Shown: positions 9,901 through 17,625 of the stretch, in pieces
Layout: each line of letters opens with the position of its first letter
Position numbering within the stretch: the stretch's first letter is position 1
Assembly: GCA_016784735.1 (NCBI GenBank)
Contig: JADHUC010000072.1
Location: 1-41,273, forward strand
Direction: 5' to 3'
From: Pirellulaceae bacterium
GTDB taxonomy: Bacteria; Planctomycetota; Planctomycetia; Pirellulales; Pirellulaceae
Length of the DNA stretch: 41,273 nucleotides
The notes under the pieces: generated by a model
Seen by the model: only the letters and a program-made list of their open reading frames with translations
Told to the model about the DNA's origin: nothing
Database searches by the model: none
Position numbers and translations under genes: made by a program

Positions 9901-10021
9901 CAAGATCACCTACCTGGACGAAACGGCCTGGAGCCAGGACAGGCTGTTGATCGGCAAGAACGGCATCGCAGCCCTGACATTCTGCAATGTGCCGGTCTTG
10001 GACGAAAGGAAAACAAAATGA
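6989..10021 (+). CDS. Exported DUF2341-LamG-SASA multidomain esterase
   Basis: A 1010-residue protein. A long N-terminal region ends in a signal peptide cleaved near SSAFA-QYADW. A DUF2341 domain follows at about 45-140 (GFPLLVRLHCDHF ... IKIHWGKAGSPSASDG). A LamG/concanavalin-type binding domain lies at about 150-345 (HSTQAWFRSD ... GDIDEVRISGVARSADWVRL). Ig- or PKD-like beta domains lie at about 360-560. The SASA esterase domain runs from about 645 to 900, with DGQSNA carrying the Ser near residue 661, AVIWHQGENDQG, and GPCHYPLKGW carrying the probable His near 874. A C-terminal beta domain ends the protein. The start is ATGATG behind AGAGGAAAG. DUF2341 with LamG usually marks glycan-binding surface or secreted proteins, so this is probably a substrate-tethered acetylesterase. 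Its end overlaps the next ATG (ATGA at 10018). Confidence 0.82.
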   Translation: MMRQQPVSRQAYRQRYFPTIVGLLFGAASILFVVSSAFAQYADWKHTGSIYILTTPEGANLPASASVKGFPLLVRLHCDHFRFAEAEEGGSDMRFSAGGKPLSYEIEEWDKEAGAASIWVRIPLIKGNDRQEIKIHWGKAGSPSASDGKAVFNASNGYIGVWHLGRDVQDVAGNLDSEDKGTTEAKGRIGGARYFPGQKGVFCGTDIQALPSGGAPHSTQAWFRSDKSNGRIVCWGNEARAGKVTMNYRSPPRIRMDCYFSNGDVRAEIPGRAKGWTHAVHTFEDGQSLLYINGQKRGEGNPAHTQMTIERPARLWIGGWYNNYDYVGDIDEVRISGVARSADWVRLEYENQKPMQTLVGPVVQDGDEFSLSPSRVEMNEGETVDLAARAGGAQKTYWSVVHGDGESVIATDRFNISFDAGRVTGDRAFTVRFDAVCADGVRSIAVPVTVKETIPEPEFALIAPANWDGRETIEIQPEIRNLEAMQNAGVGELDYRWEVSGLATIKDEEPGKLVLSRAQNSGTMTVKLSLTNGGDAVVASADVVVQQPETDAWVPWVPGNKEMPVEGQFYARDDSGKGTLHCKGVLEEKAEEAFLRVFADEKKYAEESKSPGTGRCYSFAIKLEPALVEYQIEFGTRTAGAEAVLHRAGDIVCGDAYLIDGQSNALATDTREESPRVTNEWVRSYGRPRFFKEGEQENLWCKPVWKAQQEHLAELGWWGMELAKRLVESQKVPIFIVNGARGGTRIDQHQRNDENPTDLETIYGRMLWRVKQARLTHGIRAVIWHQGENDQGAAGPDGGYGWETYHRYFVEMSADWKRDFPNVSRYYVFQIWPNACAMGGGNGDMLRERQRTLPHLYSNMDIMSTLGIKPPGPCHYPLKGWSQFATLLQPLIERDFYGRKVNGPITPADLKQTYYTSAAKDAIALEFDQPVVWKDSLVSEFRLDGAKGNVTSGAVSGNVITLKLKEPVQAGKITYLDETAWSQDRLLIGKNGIAALTFCNVPVLDERKTK

Positions 10022-10473
10022 GAAAAGCCATCACACGTTTTCTCAACCCGTTACGATGTGCAGGACTGGCAATCCTAATCGCGACGACCGCGTGTACGGC
10101 GGCCGAGGATTCGCCCAACGTCCTGTTTATCTCCATGGATGATCTGAACGACTGGGTGGAACCCTTGGGCGGTCATGCCCAGGCACGCACGCCCAACTTG
10201 ACCCGCTTGGCCAATCAGTCGGTGAATTTCACCAGGGCCTATTGCACCAGCCCCGGCTGCAATCCCTCTCGCACCTCTGTCATGACGGGGCTGGCCCCGC
10301 ACACATCCGGCGTCTATTCCAACTACCAGGACTGGCGCGAGGTCATCACCGAATACACCTCGCTGGGCAAGTACCTCCGCGAGCGCGGCTACTACTCGGC
10401 GGGGGCAGGCAAGATCTACCACTATCACATGGTGGATCCGTCATGCTGGGACGAATACTGGCAGCAGGATTAG
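10018..10473 (+). pseudogene. 3'-truncated sulfatase (N-terminal third only)
   Basis: The frame begins at an ATG overlapping the upstream stop, behind AAAGGA, and encodes 151 residues. It has a signal peptide, the N-terminal metal-binding SMDDLNDW segment, TPNLTRLANQSVNFTRAYC, and the formylglycine motif CNPSR with Cys at residue 81. The fragment continues to AGAGKIYHYHMVDPSCWDEY and then stops. Formylglycine sulfatases of this iduronate-2-sulfatase-like type are about 450-500 residues, so the second half of the active site (the HxPH-type and DNG/DHG-type motifs) is absent. Only about 50 bases separate the stop from the next gene's start, so the missing part was probably deleted. The fragment cannot be an active sulfatase. 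Confidence 0.8.
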
Positions 10474-10522
10474 GCACTGCTCAGAAATGACTTCGTCAAA
10501 AAGGAACGAAAGGACATGCACG

Positions 10523-11890
10523 ATGAGCAAGACTAGAAAACACGTATCACGCCGTTCATTTCTGAAAACCGGCGCGGTCTCGGCCGCCGCTTTTTCCATC
10601 GTACCCGGCCACGTGGTCGGGGCCGACGGGCAGACCCCGCCGAGTGAGAAGTTGAACATCGCCGGAATTGGCGTCGGCGGCATGGGGAGAGGCAACATCG
10701 GCGCCTGCCGGAAAGAAAACATCGTGGCGCTCTGCGACGTCGACAGCGCCTACGCGGGCAGAACGTTCGATGCCTACCCGCAGGCGAAGCGGTACACCGA
10801 TTACCGTGTGATGCTCGAAAAGCAGAAAGACATCGCCGGCGTGGTGATCGCGACGCCGGACCATACGCACGCGGTCATCACCCTGGCCGCCATGCAGTTG
10901 GGCAAGCACGTCTTCTGCCAGAAACCCCTGACCCACACCGTGCTCGAGGCGCACAAAATCGCCGAGGCGGCGCGCGCGTCCAAGGTCCAGACCCAGATGG
11001 GCAACCAGGGGCATTCCTCGGAATCGATCCGCATGGTTCGCGAGTGGATCCAGTCGGGCTCCATCGGGGACGTCAAGCAGGTGCATGCGTGGACCGACCG
11101 GCCCGACAAGGGCCCCTGGTACGCCAATTTCGCGGCCCGGGATCTGCCGCAGGACTTCCCGCCGGTGCCGGACACCCTGGACTGGGATCTCTGGCTCGGC
11201 CCAGCGCAAGACCGCAAGTACAGCCCGGCGTATCACCCGTTCAAATGGCGCGCGTGGCTGGACTTCGGAACCGGCGCGCTGGGCGACATGGGATGCCACA
11301 TCCTGGATCCCGCCTGCTGGGGGCTGGACCTGGTGAACCCGAGCAGCATCATCGCCGAGGTGAAGCACCACAAGCCCGAGTTGAAAGGCAAAGCCTACCC
11401 CATCGCGGCCACCGTGACCTACGAATTCCCGCAACGTGGAAAACTGTGTCCCCTGACGCTGAAGTGGCATGACGGCGTGTACCAAGTGCCGCGCCCGCCC
11501 ATGCTGGAAGAAGGCCGGAACCTGCCGGCCAGCGGCGCGGTCATTTACGGCGAAAAGGAAACCATCCTGCATGGCTCCCACGGCGCCGGCGGCGCCCGGA
11601 TCATCCCGGAAGACCGGATGAAGAACTTCCAGCAGCCCGAAAAGACGATCCCGCGGGTCAAGGACGGGCACATGGGCGATTGGCTTCGGGCCTGCAAGGA
11701 CGGAAACCCCGCCAGCTCGAACTTCGCCGAATACGCCGGGCAGCTTACGGAAATGGTGCTGCTCGGCGTGGCCGCCCAGCGCGTTCCGGCGGTGAAGTTG
11801 AACTGGAATGCGGAGAGGCTGGAATTCGACAATGAAGAAGCCAACAAGCACCTCCACACGCCATACCGAAAGGGCTGGTCACTAGGTTGA
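10523..11890 (+). CDS. Tat-exported Gfo/Idh/MocA-family oxidoreductase
   Basis: A 455-residue NAD(P)-dependent oxidoreductase of the Gfo/Idh/MocA family. The chosen start, ATG 10523, lies 8 bases after AAAGGA and gives a twin-arginine leader (SRRSFLKTG), so the protein is exported folded, probably with its cofactor. The Rossmann motif GIGVGGMGRGNIG is near residue 50. CQKPLTHT is the family's EKP-like cofactor motif, and GDMGCHILDPACWGLD contains the conserved His of the active site. Members in planctomycetes often act on sugars or inositols by oxidation at a ring carbon. In this cluster it could work with the DUF1080 and ThuA proteins in oxidative sugar handling, which is inference from context. 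An upstream in-frame start at 10487 lacks a good ribosome-binding site. Confidence 0.88.
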   Translation: MSKTRKHVSRRSFLKTGAVSAAAFSIVPGHVVGADGQTPPSEKLNIAGIGVGGMGRGNIGACRKENIVALCDVDSAYAGRTFDAYPQAKRYTDYRVMLEKQKDIAGVVIATPDHTHAVITLAAMQLGKHVFCQKPLTHTVLEAHKIAEAARASKVQTQMGNQGHSSESIRMVREWIQSGSIGDVKQVHAWTDRPDKGPWYANFAARDLPQDFPPVPDTLDWDLWLGPAQDRKYSPAYHPFKWRAWLDFGTGALGDMGCHILDPACWGLDLVNPSSIIAEVKHHKPELKGKAYPIAATVTYEFPQRGKLCPLTLKWHDGVYQVPRPPMLEEGRNLPASGAVIYGEKETILHGSHGAGGARIIPEDRMKNFQQPEKTIPRVKDGHMGDWLRACKDGNPASSNFAEYAGQLTEMVLLGVAAQRVPAVKLNWNAERLEFDNEEANKHLHTPYRKGWSLG

Positions 11891-11999
11891 TTGAGCCCCA
11901 ACCTGGAAAAGGTCCCGGCTTGCCCGAACGGGAAAAAGTGTATCCACTGCTGCCTGCCGGAAGATGCGATTACTTCTATAGAAAAAAAAGGAAACGAGA

Positions 12000-13082
12000 A
12001 TGTTGAACAGCCACCAATGCAAGACGATTTGTTCATATGTTGTCCTCGTGACGGCGCTGCTGATCCTTCCCGCCACTGCGGCCGACGTTGCGGATCAACT
12101 GCCCGACCCAGACGGCAAACCGGCCGACGTGAGCAAGCCGGTGCAGGTGTACATCTTGCTGGGCCAGTCGAACATGCTGGGCTTCGGAAAGATCGGCACC
12201 GCCGACAAACCGGGCTCCCTGACGCACGCGGTCGAGGAAGAGAAGAAGTACCCGTACCTGGTCGACGACGACGGCAACTGGACCGAACGCAAGGATGTCC
12301 GCAACGTGCGCGTCATGGGGAGCGGCACGGGCGGCATGAGGGTTTTCAACAACGAGTGGATGACCATCACGGGCCGCAACATCGGCCCCGAGATCGGCAT
12401 CGGGCATCACGTGGGGCATGTCACTGACGCGCCAGTGATGATCCTCAAGAGCTGTATCGGCAATCGTGCCCTGGGCTGGGACTTGCTGCCACCGGGCAGC
12501 GAAGGCTTTGAGTTTACAGATGACAAGGGCGTCACGTGGATTCATCCCGGGTACAAGGGGACGCCCGAGCGCTGGGAAAAAGGCACGGAGCCGAAGAAGA
12601 TCGGCTGGTACGCCGGCATGCAATACGACGGTGATATTGCCCGAGCGAAAGATGTGTTGGCTGAACTCGACAAGTATTACCCCGATGCGAAGGAATACGA
12701 GATCGCGGGCTTCTTCTGGTGGCAGGGTGATCGGGACAGCCGTAGTGCCGCGCTTTCCAGCCGATACGAGAAGAATCTTGTCCATCTCATCAAGCAGCTT
12801 CGTAAGGACTTCAATGCGCCCAACGCGAAGTTCGTCTGTGCCTCCCTGGGTCAAACCGAGAAGGGTGCCACCGATGGCGGTGGGAAAATTCTAGATGCCA
12901 TGCTCGCGGTCGACGGTGAATCCGGCAAGTACCCGGAGTTCAAAGGCAACGTCGCCACCGTTTACACACACCCGCTGTCCAAGGGAGGCAGCTCCGGCGG
13001 CCACTACGGTGGCAACGCCGAGACCTACATGAACGTCGGCGAAGCCATGGGCAAGGCGATGGTTGAAATGCTGGAAGAGTAG
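12000..13082 (+). CDS. Exported SASA-family carbohydrate acetylesterase
   Basis: A 360-residue SASA-family esterase with a signal peptide (residues 1-28, ending PATAAD) and the leader motif DQLPDPDGKPADVSKPVQVY, which also occurs in the 15269 protein. The nucleophile motif LLGQSNMLGF places Ser at residue 57. GPEIGIG, the GFFWWQGDRD block and the C-terminal GGHYGGNAETYMNVGEAM, with the probable catalytic His near residue 335, complete the active-site pattern. It has the compact single-domain form without the inserted jelly roll. AAAGGAAA precedes the start by about six bases. It probably deacetylates a polysaccharide or oligosaccharide in the periplasm. The 11891-11999 spacer contains nothing recognisable beyond this ribosome-binding site. 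Confidence 0.88.
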   Translation: MLNSHQCKTICSYVVLVTALLILPATAADVADQLPDPDGKPADVSKPVQVYILLGQSNMLGFGKIGTADKPGSLTHAVEEEKKYPYLVDDDGNWTERKDVRNVRVMGSGTGGMRVFNNEWMTITGRNIGPEIGIGHHVGHVTDAPVMILKSCIGNRALGWDLLPPGSEGFEFTDDKGVTWIHPGYKGTPERWEKGTEPKKIGWYAGMQYDGDIARAKDVLAELDKYYPDAKEYEIAGFFWWQGDRDSRSAALSSRYEKNLVHLIKQLRKDFNAPNAKFVCASLGQTEKGATDGGGKILDAMLAVDGESGKYPEFKGNVATVYTHPLSKGGSSGGHYGGNAETYMNVGEAMGKAMVEMLEE

Positions 13083-13306
13083 AATCCGGCGGCTGCCCGC
13101 CAGCCGGCCCGCTGGACGCCCATTCGACCTGTTGGTCGGCGGCGCGAGGGGTCCGCAAAGAACCAAATCCCTATCAGTTGAACCTCGGTGGTGCATTGAC
13201 CCTTCCGTGTGTGACAAGTGTGGCTGATCCGCCGGTCGTTCCGGTCGCGGCCAACACCGATAACGAACTCCTGTAAATAAAGCGACAAAAAGAAAGGCTC
13301 GAAGCG

Positions 13307-15223
13307 ATGAGAGCGAAGACGACGACAGTTATCTGTGTGGCGCTGATCGCCATGGCGATCGGGGCATCGAGCGTATGGGCGGCCAAGCAACCGGCGGTGC
13401 AGGAAATGGAATTGAACGCTGCCGGGCAGAAGCTGCTCGCGCGCTACTCGGATCAACTCCAGGCCCTGCAGACGGAGATCGAGAAGGCGTTGCCGAAAGT
13501 TGACGAGAAGCAGAAAGCCGCCTTCCTGAAAGCGTATCAGGACGAGGCGGCGGCGATGGCGGCCGAACTGAATGCGTTGCGAGCTCAGGACCGGAAGCCG
13601 GCCGGGCATCCATCGAAGAAGAACTATGAGACCGCCAAGGAGGCCCTCGCGTTTGCGGCGACGAAGGCGCAGCCGCCGGCCAAGGCCATGCTGACGGACT
13701 TGGAGGAGTTCCTGGCGAGCAACAAGCGGGACGCAAAACTGGCGAAATACATGGTCTTGGCCGAGGCCACACCGCGCGGCTTGGCGGAGTTCGCCCAGCA
13801 GGGTAAAGAGCAGGAGACGCTGGTCGAGACGCTGCTGGCAGACGCTGATCTGATGAAGCAGATGGCCATCGCGGATGGCGCGAAGGACGGCAAGTATGGC
13901 CAGACTATGCAGATCTACACCGACATCCAGAAGGCCAGCGGGAAGTCCAAGGATGGCACATTGCAGCGGCTGGCGCTGGCGGTCGGCCTGGAGCACGCGG
14001 TGCCCGTTAAGCAGACCAACCCTGCGGCGCAGACGGATGCTCCGGCCACCGTGGATCCGGTGAACCGGTACCTGCATTTCGAAAAGGCTTACCTGGACGG
14101 CGAGCTGGATCCCGGCTTCAAAAATCTGAGCGTGTGGGATTATCGACTGGTCGTCAACGGCGATGAGACGGATGATATCCTGGCCTGGGGCCGCGAGATG
14201 CTCCGGAACTACCGGCCGGACCACATCTCCACTTCGGACTATCGCTGGCGATATGTGGAAGCCGTCAAGACGGATGTCAAGTATGGATCGCAGGACAATA
14301 AATACGACCGTCCCGAACTGCATAAGTACCAGAATATCATTATGAATGGCGGTGTGTGCGGACGGCGCGCCTTCTTTGGACGCTTTATCCTGCGCGCCTT
14401 CGGCGTGCCGACCACGGCCCGCCCCCAGCGAGGTCATGCCGCGCTGGTCCACTGGACACCCGATGGCTGGGTGGTCTGTCTCGGGGCCAGCTGGACCTGG
14501 GGTTGGACCTCGTTCGGCCAGGACAGGGATTTCCTCGCGCATACGCAGGCGAGGATGACCGGAAAGCCGTTCGAGCAGGTGCGGCGCGCCCAGTTGGTGG
14601 GCACTGCCCTGGGCGAGCAGAGGGCTTTCGGATTCCACGCCGGCGCTTCCGGTTTCTGGAACGGCGTGGCGCTCTACCGGCAGCGGGCGATTGTTGAAGA
14701 GGCCAAGGCGGTGGCGCTGGCCGCGGTTGGTGAGGACATTGGCGAGGCGAACGAATCCAAAGTGAAGGAAGCGATTGAAGCAGCGACCATCACCGAAGAG
14801 GACAGGAAGATCGTCGTCGGCAATGACGGGGTCATCACGATTCCCGCGGCGGCCTGCAGCAAACCGACGAACAGCACGGCGAAGATCGTTTTCATGAAGA
14901 GCTGCCTGGGCGGGATGCAGTTGCACTACAACCGCAATGGGGAGCACGAAGAGTTCGAATACACCTTCGATGTCCCGGCCGCCGGGAAGTATGCGCTCAG
15001 CGCGCGGGTGGTGACGCCCAGTTGGAAGCAGCACCTCCTGGTTGCGGCGAACGGCGCCAAGGAGCCGACCGACATCGCACTGCCGTTTACCGTCGGCGTG
15101 TGGGACAAGACGGCGCCGGTCGAGGTCGCCCTGGTCAAGGGCCGAAACGTCCTTCGTTTCTCGCGCGAGGGGTCGGTCAAGGGATTGACCATTGAGGAGT
15201 TCACCCTTAAGCCGCTGAATTAA
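13307..15223 (+). CDS. Exported transglutaminase-like protein with C-terminal CBM-like domain
   Basis: A 638-residue protein. A signal peptide (VALIAMAIGASSVWAA) is followed by a long charged, probably coiled-coil N-terminal half with many Lys, Glu and Ala up to about residue 230. The central segment carries a cysteine-protease/transglutaminase-like pattern: GGVCGRRAFFGRFILRAFGV with Cys near residue 349, then RGHAALVHWTPDGWVVCLGA with His near 377. The expected third acidic residue is not clear, so catalysis is uncertain. The last 120 residues form a beta domain (FEYTFDVPAAGKYALSARVV ... VALVKGRNVLRFSREG) resembling CBM6/35-type carbohydrate-binding modules. It may hydrolyse or cross-link protein or amide bonds at a glycan surface; no specific substrate is visible. 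A 224-base spacer precedes it, and AAAGG serves as the ribosome-binding site. Confidence 0.58.
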   Translation: MRAKTTTVICVALIAMAIGASSVWAAKQPAVQEMELNAAGQKLLARYSDQLQALQTEIEKALPKVDEKQKAAFLKAYQDEAAAMAAELNALRAQDRKPAGHPSKKNYETAKEALAFAATKAQPPAKAMLTDLEEFLASNKRDAKLAKYMVLAEATPRGLAEFAQQGKEQETLVETLLADADLMKQMAIADGAKDGKYGQTMQIYTDIQKASGKSKDGTLQRLALAVGLEHAVPVKQTNPAAQTDAPATVDPVNRYLHFEKAYLDGELDPGFKNLSVWDYRLVVNGDETDDILAWGREMLRNYRPDHISTSDYRWRYVEAVKTDVKYGSQDNKYDRPELHKYQNIIMNGGVCGRRAFFGRFILRAFGVPTTARPQRGHAALVHWTPDGWVVCLGASWTWGWTSFGQDRDFLAHTQARMTGKPFEQVRRAQLVGTALGEQRAFGFHAGASGFWNGVALYRQRAIVEEAKAVALAAVGEDIGEANESKVKEAIEAATITEEDRKIVVGNDGVITIPAAACSKPTNSTAKIVFMKSCLGGMQLHYNRNGEHEEFEYTFDVPAAGKYALSARVVTPSWKQHLLVAANGAKEPTDIALPFTVGVWDKTAPVEVALVKGRNVLRFSREGSVKGLTIEEFTLKPLN

Positions 15224-15268
15224 TGTCTCTTTCCCCGTCCGCCTTAACAATGCAGAAGGAATAACACA

Positions 15269-17578
15269 ATGACAACAGGAAAACACGCGGTAAGGACCAT
15301 CGTCCTAGCCGCCATCGTGATGACAAGCATCGTCGTGGGCGCCGCGGCGAAAGACATCCCCGCGCTACTGCCTGATCCCGACGGTAAACCGGGCGACGTC
15401 ACGAAACCGGTGAAGGTCTACATTCTCGCCGGCCAGTCCAACATGGTGGGAATGGGCGAACTCGGCGGCGCCAAGAACATGTTCAGCGCGGTTTACCTCA
15501 CTGCCGACCCGGCGGCGCCCAAAGGGCCGATGCAAATCTGGCGGGTGGGCAACTACAAAATCGCATCCCTCGCTGTCTACGGTCCGGACGGCGCGCCGAC
15601 CGACAAGCCGGTCGCACAGGGCCAGCTCGAAGTGCCCGAGATGGGCCTCTATCAGTTGCACTGCGGTTCCGGCGCGAGTTCGTCGGGCGCGATGGAACTT
15701 GATGGAAAGCAGGTCTACCGCCGGCAGCCGGGCGGCGAGCCAGTCAAGCAGGACGTGACCCTCGAGGCCGGCAAACGCTACGCGTTCAAGATCTCGGGTT
15801 TCACGGGCGACCCGCCGAGGTTCTGGATGCAAAAGATGGACCTGCTGGGCTACGGCGACCTCGAGGCGGCGACCAAGCGGGAAGGAAAGTTCCCCTGGCT
15901 GGTCGACGACGAGGGCGACTGGACGGTGCGCAACGACGTCTACTTCCAAGAAGCGCGGCTTGCGGAGGGCGGCAGAGGCTGTCCTCTGAGCGCAACATCG
16001 AACGGGAAAACCATCGGTCCGGAGCTCGGCTTCGGCCACGTCATGGGCGCCTTCCACGACGAACAGGTCCTGCTGATCAAGACGGCCCAGGGCAATCGCT
16101 CGTTGGGCTTTGATTTCCGCCCGCCGTCAAGCGGCCGGACGGACCCCGACAGCCAATGGGAGTCGCTCGAGTACAAACTCATGGTCGCAGGCGTCCGCAA
16201 GACGTTGGACAACATCGACAAGATCGTGCCCGGATACAAGGGACAGGGCTACGAGATCGCCGGCTTCGCCTGGTTCCAGGGACACAAGGATAGCGGCACG
16301 GAGGAGTCGATCGCGGAATACGAAAAGCACCTCGTCAACCTGATCAACGATGTTCGCAAGGAGTTCAAAACGCCGAAGCTGCCGGCCGTGGTCGCCACGG
16401 TCGGATTCGGCGGACACAACATGCAGGACAAGTTCGTGAAGATCCTGGAAGCGCAGATGGCGGTGGGCGATCCGCAGAAACATCCCGAGTTCGCCGGCAC
16501 AGTGGCTTCGGTGGACACCCGTGACTTTTGGCGCGAGGTCGACGAGTCGCCGACCAGCCAGGACTATCACTACAACCGCAACGCCGAAACCTACATGCTG
16601 ATTGGGGATGCGTTGGGGCGGGCGATGGTTGGGCTGCTCGGCGGCGAGGCGGAGCCGACTGCGCAGGCCCCGCGGCCGAATCGCGTCGCCGGGCAGCAAA
16701 CGGCCGAGCCGTCGGAAGAAGAAAAGGCCGCCGCACAAAAGGCGCTCGCCCCGATTATCCTCGATGGCATCGCCGCGGACTACGTCGCCAATCCCCGCTA
16801 CCACGCGGCTCTGCTGCAAGAGGCCGCCGGCGAGCGGCCGCAGCGTGCGAACCAGTTCCTCCGCGGCGCGATGTACGGACTCGAAAACTGCTACCGCGCG
16901 GCCGGCGTGGACGACTATGACTGGCGCCTGGTCGGGCCGAATCTTCGCGAAATGGAGTGGGATTATTTCAGCTACGATCCGCCGGAGAAGCTGCCCCAGG
17001 AACAAGGAAACCGTTACCGCAAGGTGACGTACCCTGAAGTGATGGCCGACTGGTTCACGGTGGAATTTGACGCCGCCAAAGCGGGTTGGAAGAAGGGACT
17101 GCCGCCATTCGGGCAACTCGATGGCAAACCGGAACCGCTGGGGCAGTGTGTCTTCAGTAGCGGCTCTTTTTGCGGGTGCGGCGAGAAGCCGAACACGCTG
17201 TGGGAGAAGGAAGTCCTACTGATCCGCGGCACGTTCGAGTCCCCGCCGCTGAAAAAGGGCCACCGCTACCGGATCGTGGTCGGGGGCAGCGCCCACGTTA
17301 ATTCCGGCGAGGGTTATGCGATCTACATCAACGGCCGTCTGCTGGCCGAGTCGAAATCCGGCGTCGCAGTTCGCCAGGGCGGACAGCCCCGCGGCGGCCA
17401 TATCTACGCGGACATCCGCGACGAATTCAAAAGCGGGAAGGTGACCATCGCGGCCACCAGCTTCCTGAGATACAATCACCCGCGTATCAGACCCTATCCT
17501 CCCCGCGGCCACTTTACGCTGTGGATGGAGGAGCAGAAGATCCCGCCGGTGGAAGCGGCAGTCGATGGCAATCCGTGA
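15269..17578 (+). CDS. Large exported SASA-family acetylesterase with two accessory beta domains
   Basis: A 769-residue protein. A signal peptide (ending VVGAAAK) is followed by LPDPDGKPGDVTKPVKVYIL and the nucleophile motif AGQSNMVGMG, Ser at residue 57. Immediately afterwards, at about 68-190, a beta-rich insertion interrupts the esterase fold (IWRVGNYKIASLAVYG ... KRYAFKISGFTGDPPRFW). The catalytic fold resumes with GPELGFGHVMG, LIKTAQGNRSLGFDFRPPSS, GFAWFQGHKD and YHYNRNAETYMLIGDAL (His near residue 432). An Ala/Glu-rich linker follows. A C-terminal jelly-roll-like domain at about 549-758 contains DWRLVGPNLREMEWDYFSYD and GYAIYINGRLLAES. It resembles, more distantly, the domain in the 1935 and 3761 proteins. 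AAGGAA precedes the start. The architecture suggests a carbohydrate-tethered deacetylase. Confidence 0.82.
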   Translation: MTTGKHAVRTIVLAAIVMTSIVVGAAAKDIPALLPDPDGKPGDVTKPVKVYILAGQSNMVGMGELGGAKNMFSAVYLTADPAAPKGPMQIWRVGNYKIASLAVYGPDGAPTDKPVAQGQLEVPEMGLYQLHCGSGASSSGAMELDGKQVYRRQPGGEPVKQDVTLEAGKRYAFKISGFTGDPPRFWMQKMDLLGYGDLEAATKREGKFPWLVDDEGDWTVRNDVYFQEARLAEGGRGCPLSATSNGKTIGPELGFGHVMGAFHDEQVLLIKTAQGNRSLGFDFRPPSSGRTDPDSQWESLEYKLMVAGVRKTLDNIDKIVPGYKGQGYEIAGFAWFQGHKDSGTEESIAEYEKHLVNLINDVRKEFKTPKLPAVVATVGFGGHNMQDKFVKILEAQMAVGDPQKHPEFAGTVASVDTRDFWREVDESPTSQDYHYNRNAETYMLIGDALGRAMVGLLGGEAEPTAQAPRPNRVAGQQTAEPSEEEKAAAQKALAPIILDGIAADYVANPRYHAALLQEAAGERPQRANQFLRGAMYGLENCYRAAGVDDYDWRLVGPNLREMEWDYFSYDPPEKLPQEQGNRYRKVTYPEVMADWFTVEFDAAKAGWKKGLPPFGQLDGKPEPLGQCVFSSGSFCGCGEKPNTLWEKEVLLIRGTFESPPLKKGHRYRIVVGGSAHVNSGEGYAIYINGRLLAESKSGVAVRQGGQPRGGHIYADIRDEFKSGKVTIAATSFLRYNHPRIRPYPPRGHFTLWMEEQKIPPVEAAVDGNP

Positions 17579-17625
17579 TCGGACGGACCCGTAGCTCACG
17601 AAACAACATGACAAGAGATGCAACG

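Noticed and set aside
13084..13106. Hairpin CGGCTG...CAGCCG after the 12000 esterase
   Set aside because: Six-bp GC stem in GC-rich DNA without a T-run; too common by chance to call a terminator.
13025..15286. 753-codon - strand open frame
   Set aside because: It lies antisense to the transglutaminase-like gene and its product has no recognisable domain; same shadow effect.
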